Position numbers and translations under genes: made by a program
Shown here: positions 22,548 to 32,589 of the stretch, piece after piece
Numbering within the stretch: the stretch's first letter is position 1
How the letters are laid out: every line of letters starts with the position of its first letter
Source: Cycas panzhihuaensis
Lineage: Eukaryota > Cycadophyta
NCBI GenBank assembly: GCA_023213395.1
Contig: CM041465.1
Location: 107,267,741 to 107,331,740, forward strand
Direction of reading: 5' to 3'
DNA: 64,000 nt
The notes under the pieces: model-generated
The model's input: the letters and a program-made list of their open reading frames with translations, nothing else
Told to the model about the DNA's origin: nothing
Database searches by the model: none

Positions 22548-23036
22548 ATGGCATTGAGTATCTTCACTAATAGAGGTAGTAGAGGAAACCCATGACTATT
22601 TGCTTCTACTAAGGTGGTTTATGACCAATTAGGAAGTTCCCTCCTTTCTATAGGTTTCTTCATACCTAGGGCAACCAATAATGAAGCTGAATACCTTATA
22701 ATTATAGGAGCCTTTTCAAATGTTTCTTACTTTTACCTTGGACCTATTACTTTATATACCAATTCTTATGTTGTGGTCTATCAATTGGTTAGGATGTATC
22801 AAGTCCACTCTCCATAACTCCTCCTTTTACATCATCAAGCCTCATCATTATTATCCCTATTTACTTTAGTGACTATTCAGTACATACCTCGTTCTTTTAA
22901 TCTCAAAGCCGATACTCTTATTTCCTTGATCCTTGATTATTATTTTGATTGCTTGCCTCTTTTAGCTTGGGGCATCCTACTCCAAAATGAGTATAAAGTA
23001 CCACTCTATGATGAGTATAAACTATCAGTTTGGTAA
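22548..23036 (+). pseudogene. Stand-alone second RNase H ORF downstream of integrase
   Basis: A frame opening MALSIFTNRGSRGNP at 22548 runs about 162 codons with only two in-frame stops (TGA at about 22593, TAA at about 22815). It has the RVT_3/archaeal-like RNase H motifs in order: FTNRGSRGNP (first Asp now Asn), NNEAEYLIIIGA (catalytic Glu kept), ITLYTNSYVVVYQL (Asp now Asn), and IPRSFNLKADTLISL (last Asp kept). It would cut RNA in RNA-DNA hybrids during reverse transcription. In Tat elements as I know them the extra RNase H sits between the gypsy RNase H and integrase; here it follows integrase, with its own Met. Two catalytic residues are lost by G-to-A changes. Confidence 0.8.
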
Positions 23037-24429
23037 GACTATAGGTTAGGGTAATTGGGAGATTATAGCGATAAGTATGAGACTAAAGTGAGATATGTGA
23101 AAGGGCTAGACCCATGTGGGAATCTTGGGTCATGGAGGATCTTAGTAGGGGGCAAGTTCCTAAAAGCCTCTTGCCTCTAGAAGGAGCCAATGAGGAATCC
23201 AATATACTCAAATAGTTGGTCATTTATCAAGTGAGATTAGTTTCATTTAGTAAATAACTTACTTTCTTTATGGTATATTATATAAATGTGGGGTTATCTT
23301 ATGTTTATATAATCTATCAAGAGTATGATATGAGTTATATAACTTTCCTTTTGGGAGGTTCATATTATTCCATCTTTAGCTTTTATAAACTTATTACCGT
23401 TTGGGTTCCAAGTGGTTTTTTATTTATGAAAATAGAATAAGTAAACCTTTTAGTTACACCATTTGAATCTTTTATTTATCTTCTACTTTTCATTTTTTCC
23501 TATAACTTATCTTTCCTAAATCATACCACTCTAGAATGAGTATAAACTACCATGTATATAATACCACATAAAAAAAGAAAAAGTGCATAACCATAAAAGA
23601 ACAAAAAAAAATAAAAATGATAAAAGTTTATTACATGTTTCCTTGGACAAGTCACACTAGTGAGTGTATCTTATACTCAAATATAAATGGGAATAAGGGG
23701 GATGAAAGGTTTAGAGACAAGCAATCATATACAAGTTTTAAGAAAAAAGAGATTAATATATATATGATATCAAAATATGGTACATCTGTCACCTAGGTGA
23801 CTTATGATACATGACTCATAACACATGATATATATATCAATGATACATACTTGAGGCTCACAAAATACCTCACATCGTCCTCCTATCTCCTAGGAAGTAT
23901 ATCATACACTCATCACCCCTATGACTCTTAATAAGACCCGTGAGATACATCCATATGTGCTCTTTCCCTCTTACTCGAAGTCTTCCCATGCATAGACTCT
24001 CCTCTAGCTGGGAGGTGATGTCATCCCTGTTACAGTGTAGCACTAACTGATGGGGTATATTTGGCTCCCACTTGAGCCAGCATCATCCTCTATAGGTGTC
24101 TTCTCTCCTCCTCACCTACCCTTAGCTCTATCTCTCGTCTCTACAACTCCATACTCATATCCATATAGAGATCTCAAGCTGTTAATACATGGCTGTAATA
24201 CTCTATATGGTGCCCTAACAGTTTATGATCCACTATGTTCCAAGTGGGTGCCTCATTTGATGCTAGAACATATGGAAAGATCACCTTTAGGGTCCTCTGA
24301 ACCTCCTTCAAGGTAACCATCTCATCACCTGTCTAATGGAAAATATGTTATCTGTGATCAGTCCCTCAAAAAAGATAAAAAATACTCTTAAAAGGAAAAG
24401 ATTATAATATGATGTGAGAAAATAAATCA
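23037..24429 (+). other. AT-rich non-coding stretch of the Tat-like element
   Basis: No protein-like frame is visible. A segment at about 23060-23260 (TTCCTAAAAGCCTC...AGAAGGAGCCAATGAGGAATC) is conserved in the minus-strand Tat-like element at about 44790-44990. One more AATGAGTATAAACTA motif is near 23535 and a perfect 14-base palindrome, GTCACCTAGGTGAC, is at 23788-23801. The open frame at 24050-24316 has no recognisable content. Confidence 0.5.
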
Positions 24430-26022
24430 ATTAAATCAAATATATGGAGATCCTCCTACTACTAGCTCTCTACCTGGTACCTCCTCTGCTAGTGGTACCT
24501 CTCCTCCCTGTGGCTCATGGTGAGCCTCTTGTATAGATCCTCCCTTACCAACTCCACTTCCTCCATCCCTACCATGCTCATTAGCAGATCCTAGCTCCAT
24601 GCTCTAAATGGAGCCCTCTCTCCCCTCTATAGATTCTCCACCTCCTCGTCTGAGCACCTACTGACTGCTCCTTACACCACCACTAGAGGAGGCATCTCCT
24701 CTACCTCCTCGTCCTGCCTCCTCTCTTCGTCCACCACCTCTACTACTATGTGATCCTCCATCGTGTCCTCCTCCTCTCCCTCTCCTTGCTATTCGAGCCT
24801 CCTTTATTATTGATCTCTACAACATCCATATCATCATCACTCCACACTGGGAGCCTAGCATACATGTCCTTGATCAATTACCTTCTTGTCATCTTGCTAA
24901 GGAGAGGACTATGTATCATCCTCGTGATAATGGCTAGTCTATTATGGATCTAAAATCTCATATGCCTCCTATTCATTCTCAGATCCATCAATGTCAATGC
25001 TCCTGGCTCTCCTCTTAGTTGCATCAACAGAATATCATCATAGAGCCAACATATGAGGATGGAACTATAAGAGAATCCACCCTGCCCTTTCCTCCAGATC
25101 CTTGATGGTGGATAATGCTATCCACTATGTACTATCCCCAGTTAATCTGGATGCCCTGCTTACATCATCTCACTATGCCTATCCACTAAACTAGGATCCC
25201 CATGAAGTTCTATGTCTTGGCTATCCAGTACATGATGATAAGGGCAATGATCCTCCTCGCCACTAGAATGTCCTCTACTTTCCTGATGGCCTCGATAAAT
25301 ATCTAGTGCTATCTATCTAATCAATAAACTATGTCAAAGGAAGTGTTGCATGCTATCTGTGACTCTTCATGTGTCACCCTGATGAGGCATCCTCTCTCTC
25401 CATGCTAGCTGACACCTAAGATCCTCCTTACATTTCTTGTAGTGATCTCTAGGTCCTTGATCACTCAAATTCTAAATACATTAAATCTTAGGATCCAACA
25501 TCTCATGAAATCATATAGGATCTCATGCTCCATCATGAGCTAGGTCGATGTACTTACTCTTGCTAGGCCATAAGCTCATAGTATCCCACATCTTGCCTCA
25601 TCCAGTTGGCTGACAAGCTCTCCGATGGTAACTCCCTCATTCTCATAAGTCTCCACTCTCTCCAGGGCATGCATTACAATAGTTTTAGTCTATCAATAAT
25701 GTCTTTAACTCAAAAACTCTATGTTTTTCAAGTTTTGTTTATTAAAATCTCAAAAATATGTTCATTAGATCAAAAAACATAATTTCACTATAAAAAACAC
25801 AGTTTCATAGTGAAAAACACGATTTCACAATGAAAAACATGACTTCTTCTAATGGACTAAATACTGAAGTTGCATTTCTATTGGTTTATTATATTTTTCA
25901 TTTGGAAATCATGTTTTTAGTTCAATGCCTACACTTTTCACAATCTATTATCATATTTTTCATTAAAAAAAAAAAAAAAAAAAAAGTATTATACTCACCG
26001 GGTATCTCGCTCTCTGCTCCAT
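24430..26022 (-). pseudogene. Antisense gene of the Tat-like element, RGG-rich C-terminus
   Basis: On the minus strand a decayed frame can be followed from about 25680 to 24430, opposite to gag-pol. The middle part reads VEDILVARRIIALIIMYWIA and, further on, IQINWG, then YIVDSIIHH, then VDSLIVPSSYVGSMM, a pattern resembling the putative plant transposon protein found as antisense ORFs in some Tat/Grande elements (recalled, not searched). The C-terminal part is rich in Arg and Gly (RRGRGGGHDGG, SSRGGGRREE, GRGGRGD). A possible first exon, MEQRARYP at 26022-25999, ends exactly at a GTGAGT donor. Twelve or more stops (TAG, TGA) and a double frameshift near 25020-24840 interrupt it. Confidence 0.5.
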
Positions 26023-26160
26023 CTCGATCCCTAAGACTCTATAGAACTAATCCCCTATCTAAAAGAACTGATGGTCTCTCCAAAAAGTGAAGAGATCACC
26101 TAAAGAACTCTCATTTTCTCCTCCCCTCATCTATGAAAATGAAGTTCATTTTTGTTAGTT

Positions 26161-26172
26161 TCCTTTATATAG
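26161..26172 (-). promoter_or_regulatory. TATA box ahead of the antisense gene
   Basis: The minus strand reads TCC-complement CTATATAAAGGA here, a near-ideal plant TATA box, about 140 bases upstream of the possible first exon Met at 26022. Two very short upstream frames lie between. It points away from the LTR and towards the antisense frame. Promoter activity is inferred from the motif and spacing only. Confidence 0.5.
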
Positions 26173-26451
26173 AGGGGCCCTTTTTGCCTGCTGAATTTTC
26201 TATACTACCCATTGACTTCATCAAAGTAAAATGCACCTTAGTTTGATTATTATTCTCATTGAGTTGACATTAAAATACCCAAAATACATGCTCTTGCTTT
26301 GATGAGGTCAATTTATTATTTCATTATGAAAAGGAGATTATTTGAGTTCTTTTTCTCCCATGGAGGTCTGATTGATTACTGAATCCTACTTCATGCATTG
26401 ATGTTTGGTATTTAACTTCATAAGGACTAAACTGTGAGCTTTCATCTGCTT

Positions 26452-26790
26452 GTTAATAAGTCTAAACTATAATAAGACCTATGCTTTGAACCTCCTTTCA
26501 CCTATTAATAAGCTAAAACTATGATAGGATCCATGCTTCAAGGCCTCCATACCTATTAACAAGCCTAAACTATAACAGGTATCCCTCCAAAGCTAATTGT
26601 TAATGAGGTTAAAAGATGATAATCAGCCTCTAAAAGCCCTCACCCCATTAATGAGGCTAAACTATGATGGGTTTTCTCTAAAAGGTCAACTGTTAATGAG
26701 CTAATAAACTATGACAGTTCATCCCTTTTGCTCTGACAAAAAGACTTCCCTTCGATGTATGGTTAATGAGAGACAAACTATAACTAAGTG
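26452..26790 (+). repeat. LTR array 1: TTAATGAG-CTAAACTATGA units
   Basis: At least seven degenerate copies start near 26452, 26511, 26556, 26608, 26649, 26692 and 26762, 41-70 bases apart. The core is T-T-A-A-T-G/A-A-G-N-C-T-A-A-A-C-T-A-T-G/A-A. More copies occur in the internal non-coding parts of the same element (21538, 21579, 22988, 23011, 23535). Arrays like this often sit in the U3 part of LTRs and may bind regulators; that is inference. Confidence 0.7.
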
Positions 26791-26804
26791 TATAGTAGTG
26801 GCCC

Positions 26805-27130
26805 ATCCAGTTTGTGGGCATTAAGTGCAATTCATTTGGTGATGAAGTCCCATCTAGTTTGTGGGTGCTAAGTAGGTGCTTTATGATGTTGGATGCCTAG
26901 TCCTTTTGGGTAAGAAGTTGAATGTGGTGACATTTTGGTGATGAGTACCTAGTTCTTTTGGGTAAGTCCTTTAATATTAGTCGATACTTAATCTTTTTAG
27001 GTAGATTTTTAGGGATGTTAAATGCCCAGTCCTTTTAGGCAAGGTTTATAGGGATTAGTTGCCCAGTCCTTTTAGGTAAGAGGTATAAACAATTACGTTT
27101 GAGTTGTAGTTACTTAGCCTTTCTTGAGTA
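26805..27130 (+). repeat. LTR array 2: CCCATC-AGTTTGTGGG and CCTAGTCCTTTTGGGTAAG units
   Basis: Two copies of a CCCATCTAGTTTGTGGG motif (near 26809 and 26851) are followed by about six copies of a CCTAGTCCTTTTGGGTAAG motif (near 26890, 26945, 26980, 27022, 27060, 27113). Both motif types recur, inverted, in the LTR at 63730-64000 in a family that has otherwise diverged strongly. Confidence 0.7.
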
Positions 27131-29742
27131 GACTTGCTAGCAAGAATCCTATTGATTCTAGTTGTTGTACAAATTCTATTTCACCTTAGGATGTATAATA
27201 GCATTACCTCATCATCCATACATTTTATCTGATTCCTATTACTTTCTCCATAGGGACAAATATTGCCACCTCTAACCATCATATTGCTCTTTTTAGAATA
27301 GGAGCCTCAAGTGCCAAGGAGGTAAATATTTCACTAAAACTTGGCCTCTTCACTTATATTTGAATTATATTGGTAAGTTAGTACATGTTCTATATGGTTT
27401 CATGGAAGGAAATTGATTAATGGTGATTGTATTTGAAGAGTTAGGCCATGTTTTGTTAAACTGATGCATGATTTTTAATTAATGAAATGTGATGAATGTT
27501 GATATGGTTTGTGTTTTTATTATTACCTATCGATGACATAAACTATGGCATCTGAGTTTTCTTTATGATAAACGTAACCTCATTCTTCTTTCAAAGTTTG
27601 GTATTTTCATTCTATTCTCAAGATTTCACCTAAAATTTTGTTGTTTATCACTTTTTGGGCTTGTATTTAATGCATTTCACCTTATTTTGGGCTTATTTAC
27701 TCCTTAATGCAGTCATTTTTATGGTTTAATCTTTATTAAATATTATTTTTTATCATTTTTTAATTAAAATTTTACTCAACTATAATCACATTTTTCACAC
27801 TATCAAAAATATGACTGATCACATTTTTAAAACAAAGTCATGTTTTTGGTAGGTGAAAAATGTGATTGATTGCATTTTTCACTATCATGCAATGAGAAAT
27901 TAGGTAGACCACCAATTTTTTTGCATGTTGTTGCCCAAATTTAGTAGGATTTGATGTTTTCAATGCCTAGAAGGGATATAGAGTTTGTTGGTTGTAAGTA
28001 AAAAGAGATAAGTGATTTTTGCTTTAGTATTACGAGATTTTTGAAGTTTTTAGAGATTTATTGAAAACTACTACTATGAGTTTGAAGACTTGATTTTCTG
28101 AGGTCTATTGGGTAAAATCTTGAAGAAGTTTTTTTTATTGTGTTACTTCTACTTAATTGTTGATGATATGAGCTTCTATTTTCTTAGGTCTTCATTAATT
28201 TTATGCTTTAAACTTCTTTAGATTTGGTAAGATCTTTCCTATTAAAATTTAGGCTTGTTTTATAGTGTTTTAAAGATAGTTTTGACTCAAAAACTTTTCT
28301 TTTCGTTGACTAATTACTGTAGTGCTCTCATTTTATTTTTTGATACTGAAATATATGTTGAAAGGTTAGTCCTTTATGGGATTCCTTAAGGATAGACTAG
28401 GGTGGGGTATGGTCATCTCTCCACCATATATCTAGCTATTCATTCCCACTCTCTCATAGTAGTTTATATTTTAGTTGGTTTCCCACTCCCTTTTGGTGTT
28501 CTTTGGCTCTAGTTTGGCCTCTTTGGATTGTTGTTCTTCCTTTGTTGATCTTGCTTTGAAGGAGAATATGTGGAAAGTTAATCAATTGAAAAGAAAACTG
28601 CCATTTTGAGGCACTCTTTATAATAGGAAAGGAGTGTTTATTTTGTATCTATAATTGCATGCACTTTTATTTTCAAGTTAACCCTTTTATCTTGAGAATT
28701 AAAAGTTGAGGATATTGTTTGGTTGAAGTATATCTGATTTTCAGTTTTTTTTTTTATTGGGTTCAAGGATCCTTTTAGAGCTCTTACTACTCCAATTGCG
28801 ATAGAACCTTTGGTGACTTGTCTTGTGTGAATGATTATTATTTAGATTTATGATTTGCCCATCATCTTATAGATCTTAAAAAAAAATAATAATAACAATA
28901 GTTTCTCTTAAGTGTCTATTATTGTTTGTGCATTATTTCATCATTTTTTTTAAGAGAATTGATTGTATGCATCAAGGTTGAAGCATATTGACTAGTTTTA
29001 CATGTTGTTTAGTATCTTTTAAAAGAAATTTACATAAAAAATTCATGTGGTTACTTTTAGATCTTAAATAGCATCATCTCTTTTGAAGTAAAGTGTGCAT
29101 GCAGGAAAGCTATCTCAAAGTTTTATGTGCATCTTTTATTTTGAAAACAAAAAAAACAAAAAAAAAACTTGCATACATAGTTTCTAGTTTGTTTGCCTTT
29201 GCTTTCATTAAAAAAAAAGATTAAAAAAAGGTTTATGTGAGTTTGACCTTATATTTTCTTTGGTTGGATTATCTTACTCTCTTGGCTACATATCTTTGCA
29301 ATCATATAAAAACCTAGAAACAAAAACAAGATAAACTACTTTTCTATTAGTTTACCCTCTCCTACATCTTAGTAAAACTCAAAAGGTTGAGATGATTACA
29401 TAAGAGAAATCCCTAGAAAGGATATTGAGAATATTATAAGTATGGTTTTGAACTTAGAACTCCTTCATCAAGTTGTGTAGGTTAATGGGTTCTATCACCC
29501 TGTTTTACATTCACACCTTTTGTCATATCTACTCACACTTAGGTAGATAACATTACTAGGCAAAGACTCCTCCTTAGGAGTTGGACAAAGATGGTTCTTT
29601 ATGTTTTCTCAGACTCTATGTCTCCTAGCCTTAATCACAAAAGAAATCAAGAGATATTAAGTTTAGGTCCTCCCTATACCCCAACCATGTTTTTGGCGAC
29701 TTTGCTAAGGATCAAACCCAAGAACCCCCTACACCACCACCA

Positions 29743-30885
29743 CCCATAAGGAATGCCTAGTACTTATTCCCTATTTATCTCTTTATCCTTATCAAATCCT
29801 AGATTCTCCTATAGATTTAAATTTCTTACCTTTCATTCCATATAATATTATCTATGTCATCCACAAATTCTTTTTATTTATCTCTTATCTAGCCTACCCT
29901 TCATATATCATACTCCCCTATTAAATTCACATATATGCTTCTTCCTAGTTCCCTCCCTCTGATATAATTCATTCATATCCTTTATGCCCTATACTTTTTA
30001 AACTTATGATCTTTAGTGTTTGTCTATATATATCTTCCCTCATGTAATATACCCTCATATTTTATGTTTTCCATATGCAATTTGACCCTTACATCTCTAC
30101 CCTTTATTCCTAAAACCTACCTTCCTAGTATAATTTCCATAATCCATACCTTTCCCCTATATTCCCTCAACTTCTCCTCAAGAGAAACTATAGGAAGAAA
30201 TAATAAGTAAGTAAGAGGTAAGAATTTAGAACACATAGGTCCCATGATTATTCTAATATCGAAGCTTATATAAAATCTATCTTAAATATGACATTATTAC
30301 AAATAAGATATATAGGTTGCTTTGAGAAGATGAAATAAAGGAAAACCTAAAACTTATTATATTTTGGCCTTAACTAGTGGAGAATTAGAGATATATGAGA
30401 AAATTCATACTCCAAACTATGAACAATAAGATTATAATACTTCATGGGTAAAGTATTCCCTGAAGGAAGGATGGATTATAATAATCTTAATCTATTAAGA
30501 AGAAGTTGGTATTTTATTAATATTATTAGAAGTCTTTTTTTTTTTTTAATTATTAGAGAGTTGGTAATTTTAAATTAATATAAAAAAATTAGATTTTTTA
30601 TTAAAAAGTTAGTATTTTATTTTTAATATTATTATTGGTATCAATTTTTTAATAGGGAGCTATATTAGCACTTATAAATAGGGAAGAACCCCTATTTTAT
30701 TAAGTAGTTTTTTTTTGGGTTAATCCTTATTTTATTTAGCACTTGATGCCTAGGTTAAATTACTTATTTAACTCTTATTTCAACTTTCTTTTGTGTTTGA
30801 AAAAATAGATCCAATTTAAGATCACTGCATTAGCAATATCTAGGTCTTTCTTACATTATTACTACTTTCTATAGCCACCATACTA
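29743..30885. other. AT-rich spacer
   Basis: Just outside the Tat-like 3' LTR. It holds pyrimidine-rich and then AT-rich sequence with no sustained coding signal; the 64-codon frame at 30016-30210 has no recognisable content. T-runs occur near 30535-30548. I see nothing else. Confidence 0.6.
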
Positions 30886-31120
30886 CTATATCTAACACAC
30901 ATAGTGTTATAAACCAAAGTTCATAACTCAGAGAGAAATTCAAGAAGATATGAAGGGAATACCTGAATATATGTAGTGCACTAAAGCATAAATAGTCAAA
31001 GACTAATATAATAGTTTAATAATTAAATGATGTCTTAATATAATGGTATTTACATTTTAAAATGTGATACAGTGTCCTCTTAAGAGAATATAACCTTTTA
31101 CCTATATCTTTTCTATTTAC
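30886..31120. repeat. Direct repeat copy 1 (about 230 bp)
   Basis: It matches 32345-32575 in the same orientation: both have a TAAACCAAA start, GACTAATATAATAG, TTAAATGAT, CAATATAATGG or TTAATATAATGG, and CTTTTACCTAT. The copies are about 1.46 kb apart. They could be LTRs of a short non-autonomous element, but I could not find a matching primer site or target duplication. Confidence 0.55.
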
Positions 31121-31177
31121 ACATACACACATATGTATGTATCTATATCTATCTCTCTTTCTCTATATGTGTGTATA

Positions 31178-31184
<7 letters not shown>

Positions 31185-31218
<34 letters not shown>
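31185..31218. repeat. (AT)n microsatellite
   Basis: About 17 uninterrupted AT units, preceded by imperfect (GT/AT) and (CT) repeats from about 31120. Confidence 0.9.
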
Positions 31219-31220
<2 letters not shown>

Positions 31221-32344
31221 TTTGCATTTTTTGATTAATATACACATCTATTATACAGATATACAAAGTGTGGCACATGATAGTCTATCGAGTATTTATA
31301 TCACTACACTAATATCATGGTCTATAGTGCTACCAATGATAGGTAGGTATTAATAATGATCATGGGTATAAGGAGTTAATAGGTGGTCATTATACATTCC
31401 TATTATACACAAACAATAGATGGTCATAGGTGTTAAATAAGGATGTAGTTGATATAACCTCCTGTTATACATACCCAATATACATAGTCAATAGTGGGTC
31501 TTGGGTATTAAGTAAGGGGGCTAGTGATGTTATAGGTGTTAAGTGTAGAGGTGAGTGATGTGATCTCCCCACATGATAAGTGTTACAATGCCACTCAATG
31601 AGTGTGGGCATGTTGTGTCCCTATATGATGAGTTATGGGTAGGGGTATAGGTGGTAATAATCTACCTAATAAGTAGGTGACTAATCTAATAAGCAACCAT
31701 CATGCCCTTGATGTACCCATTAGGTTAAGACAGACCCCCCTATTAGATGGTGATGATACATACCATAGACCTAGTGTGACCTCCTTCCTATATAATCAAT
31801 GATGGCAGATTAAGATATAATATGTATGATTACGACTAGTAGACTAGTGTATATAGTATAGCCTACTTCTCATACAATCATTATATAGTTTGTCCTACTC
31901 CCTACATGATCAATGATCAAGATGATAGACTAGTGTATGGCCTTCTTGCACGATGATGGATAGGAGTTTATAATATGACCCTAATCAATAATGATTAACT
32001 AGTGTATAATGTGGCTTTCCCATATGATGATAGATGGAGTATATAATCTAACCTTCCAATGCAATAATAGATTGGATCTATAATAATATTAACTTTGATC
32101 TTGGGTATTATTGAAATACATATTGAAAAATAGAGAGTAGTATGTCTAAATCTTTAAAAATACCTATAGACTATTAATATATTAGGTATCATTGAAGGAC
32201 ATGTTATAAGATAAAGACTAGTACACCCAAATATTTGAAAGTACAAATAAACTATTAATGTTTGTCTTCACACTGTATAGATAAATATTAATATTTACTT
32301 TGACTACTAAAATAATCTAGAATATTTGGGTAGGAAGGCTACTT

Positions 32345-32575
32345 TAATATCACTTGTTTAAACCAAATTTCATAGCTTAAGCAAAAGTACAAAAGGATAG
32401 GAAGAGAATGCTAAAAAATAAGTCATGCATAAAAGTGTTAAATGGTTAAAGACTAATATAATAGCTTAATACTTAAATGATATCTCAATATAATGGTGTT
32501 TATATATTTAAGTATAATATAGTATCCTTTCTAGAGGGCATAATCTTTTACCTATGTATTTTCTAAGTATTAAAG
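32345..32575. repeat. Direct repeat copy 2 (about 230 bp)
   Basis: Partner of 30886-31120. The 1.2 kb between the copies is non-coding, with scattered short repeats such as GACTAGTGTATA, ATGATAGA and TGGGTATTAA. The truncated end of a minus-strand copia (about 32590 upwards) abuts this copy. Confidence 0.55.
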
Positions 32576-32589
32576 GATAGTTAATCATA

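Larger units (their letters stand above)
6281..29742 (+). mobile_element. Tat-like Ty3/gypsy LTR retrotransposon, interrupted by LINE and nested chromovirus
   Basis: A very large gypsy element. The order seen on the plus strand is partial 5' LTR (6281-7366), PBS, gag, protease, a long protease-RT linker, RT, RNase H, integrase, a second RNase H ORF, an antisense gene, and the 3' LTR ending at 29742. The large size, long linker, second RNase H and antisense ORF are all features I associate with the Tat lineage. A chromovirus (13591-20676) splits integrase, and the LINE at 1-6280 removes the left part of the 5' LTR from view. All coding regions are decayed, mainly by TAG and TAA at probable Gln positions. 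The 5-bp target duplication cannot be checked because the left end lies outside the window. Confidence 0.8.
26330..29742 (+). repeat. 3' LTR of Tat-like element (left boundary uncertain)
   Basis: A long LTR of about 3.3 kb. Its right 1.1 kb matches 6281-7366 and it ends at 29742, after which DNA unrelated to the internal region follows. The left boundary lies somewhere between about 26200 and 26450; I could not fix the TG start or the polypurine tract. It contains two arrays of degenerate repeats (26452-26790 and 26805-27130). A diverged LTR of the same type lies inverted at the right edge of the window (about 61530-64000). Confidence 0.7.

Noticed and set aside
24050-24316. Open frame of 88 codons on the plus strand
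   Set aside because: No motif; it lies beyond the 3' end of the antisense frame with low-complexity composition and no supporting signal.
25965-25985. A run of 21 A that might be the tail of a retroposed transcript
   Set aside because: On the minus strand it lies directly after the GTGAGT donor as a T-run, and no retroposon body or target duplication flanks it.
26452-27130. Regularly spaced short repeats that resemble a CRISPR array
   Set aside because: Repeats are degenerate with unequal spacing, sit in a plant LTR, and have no associated genes.
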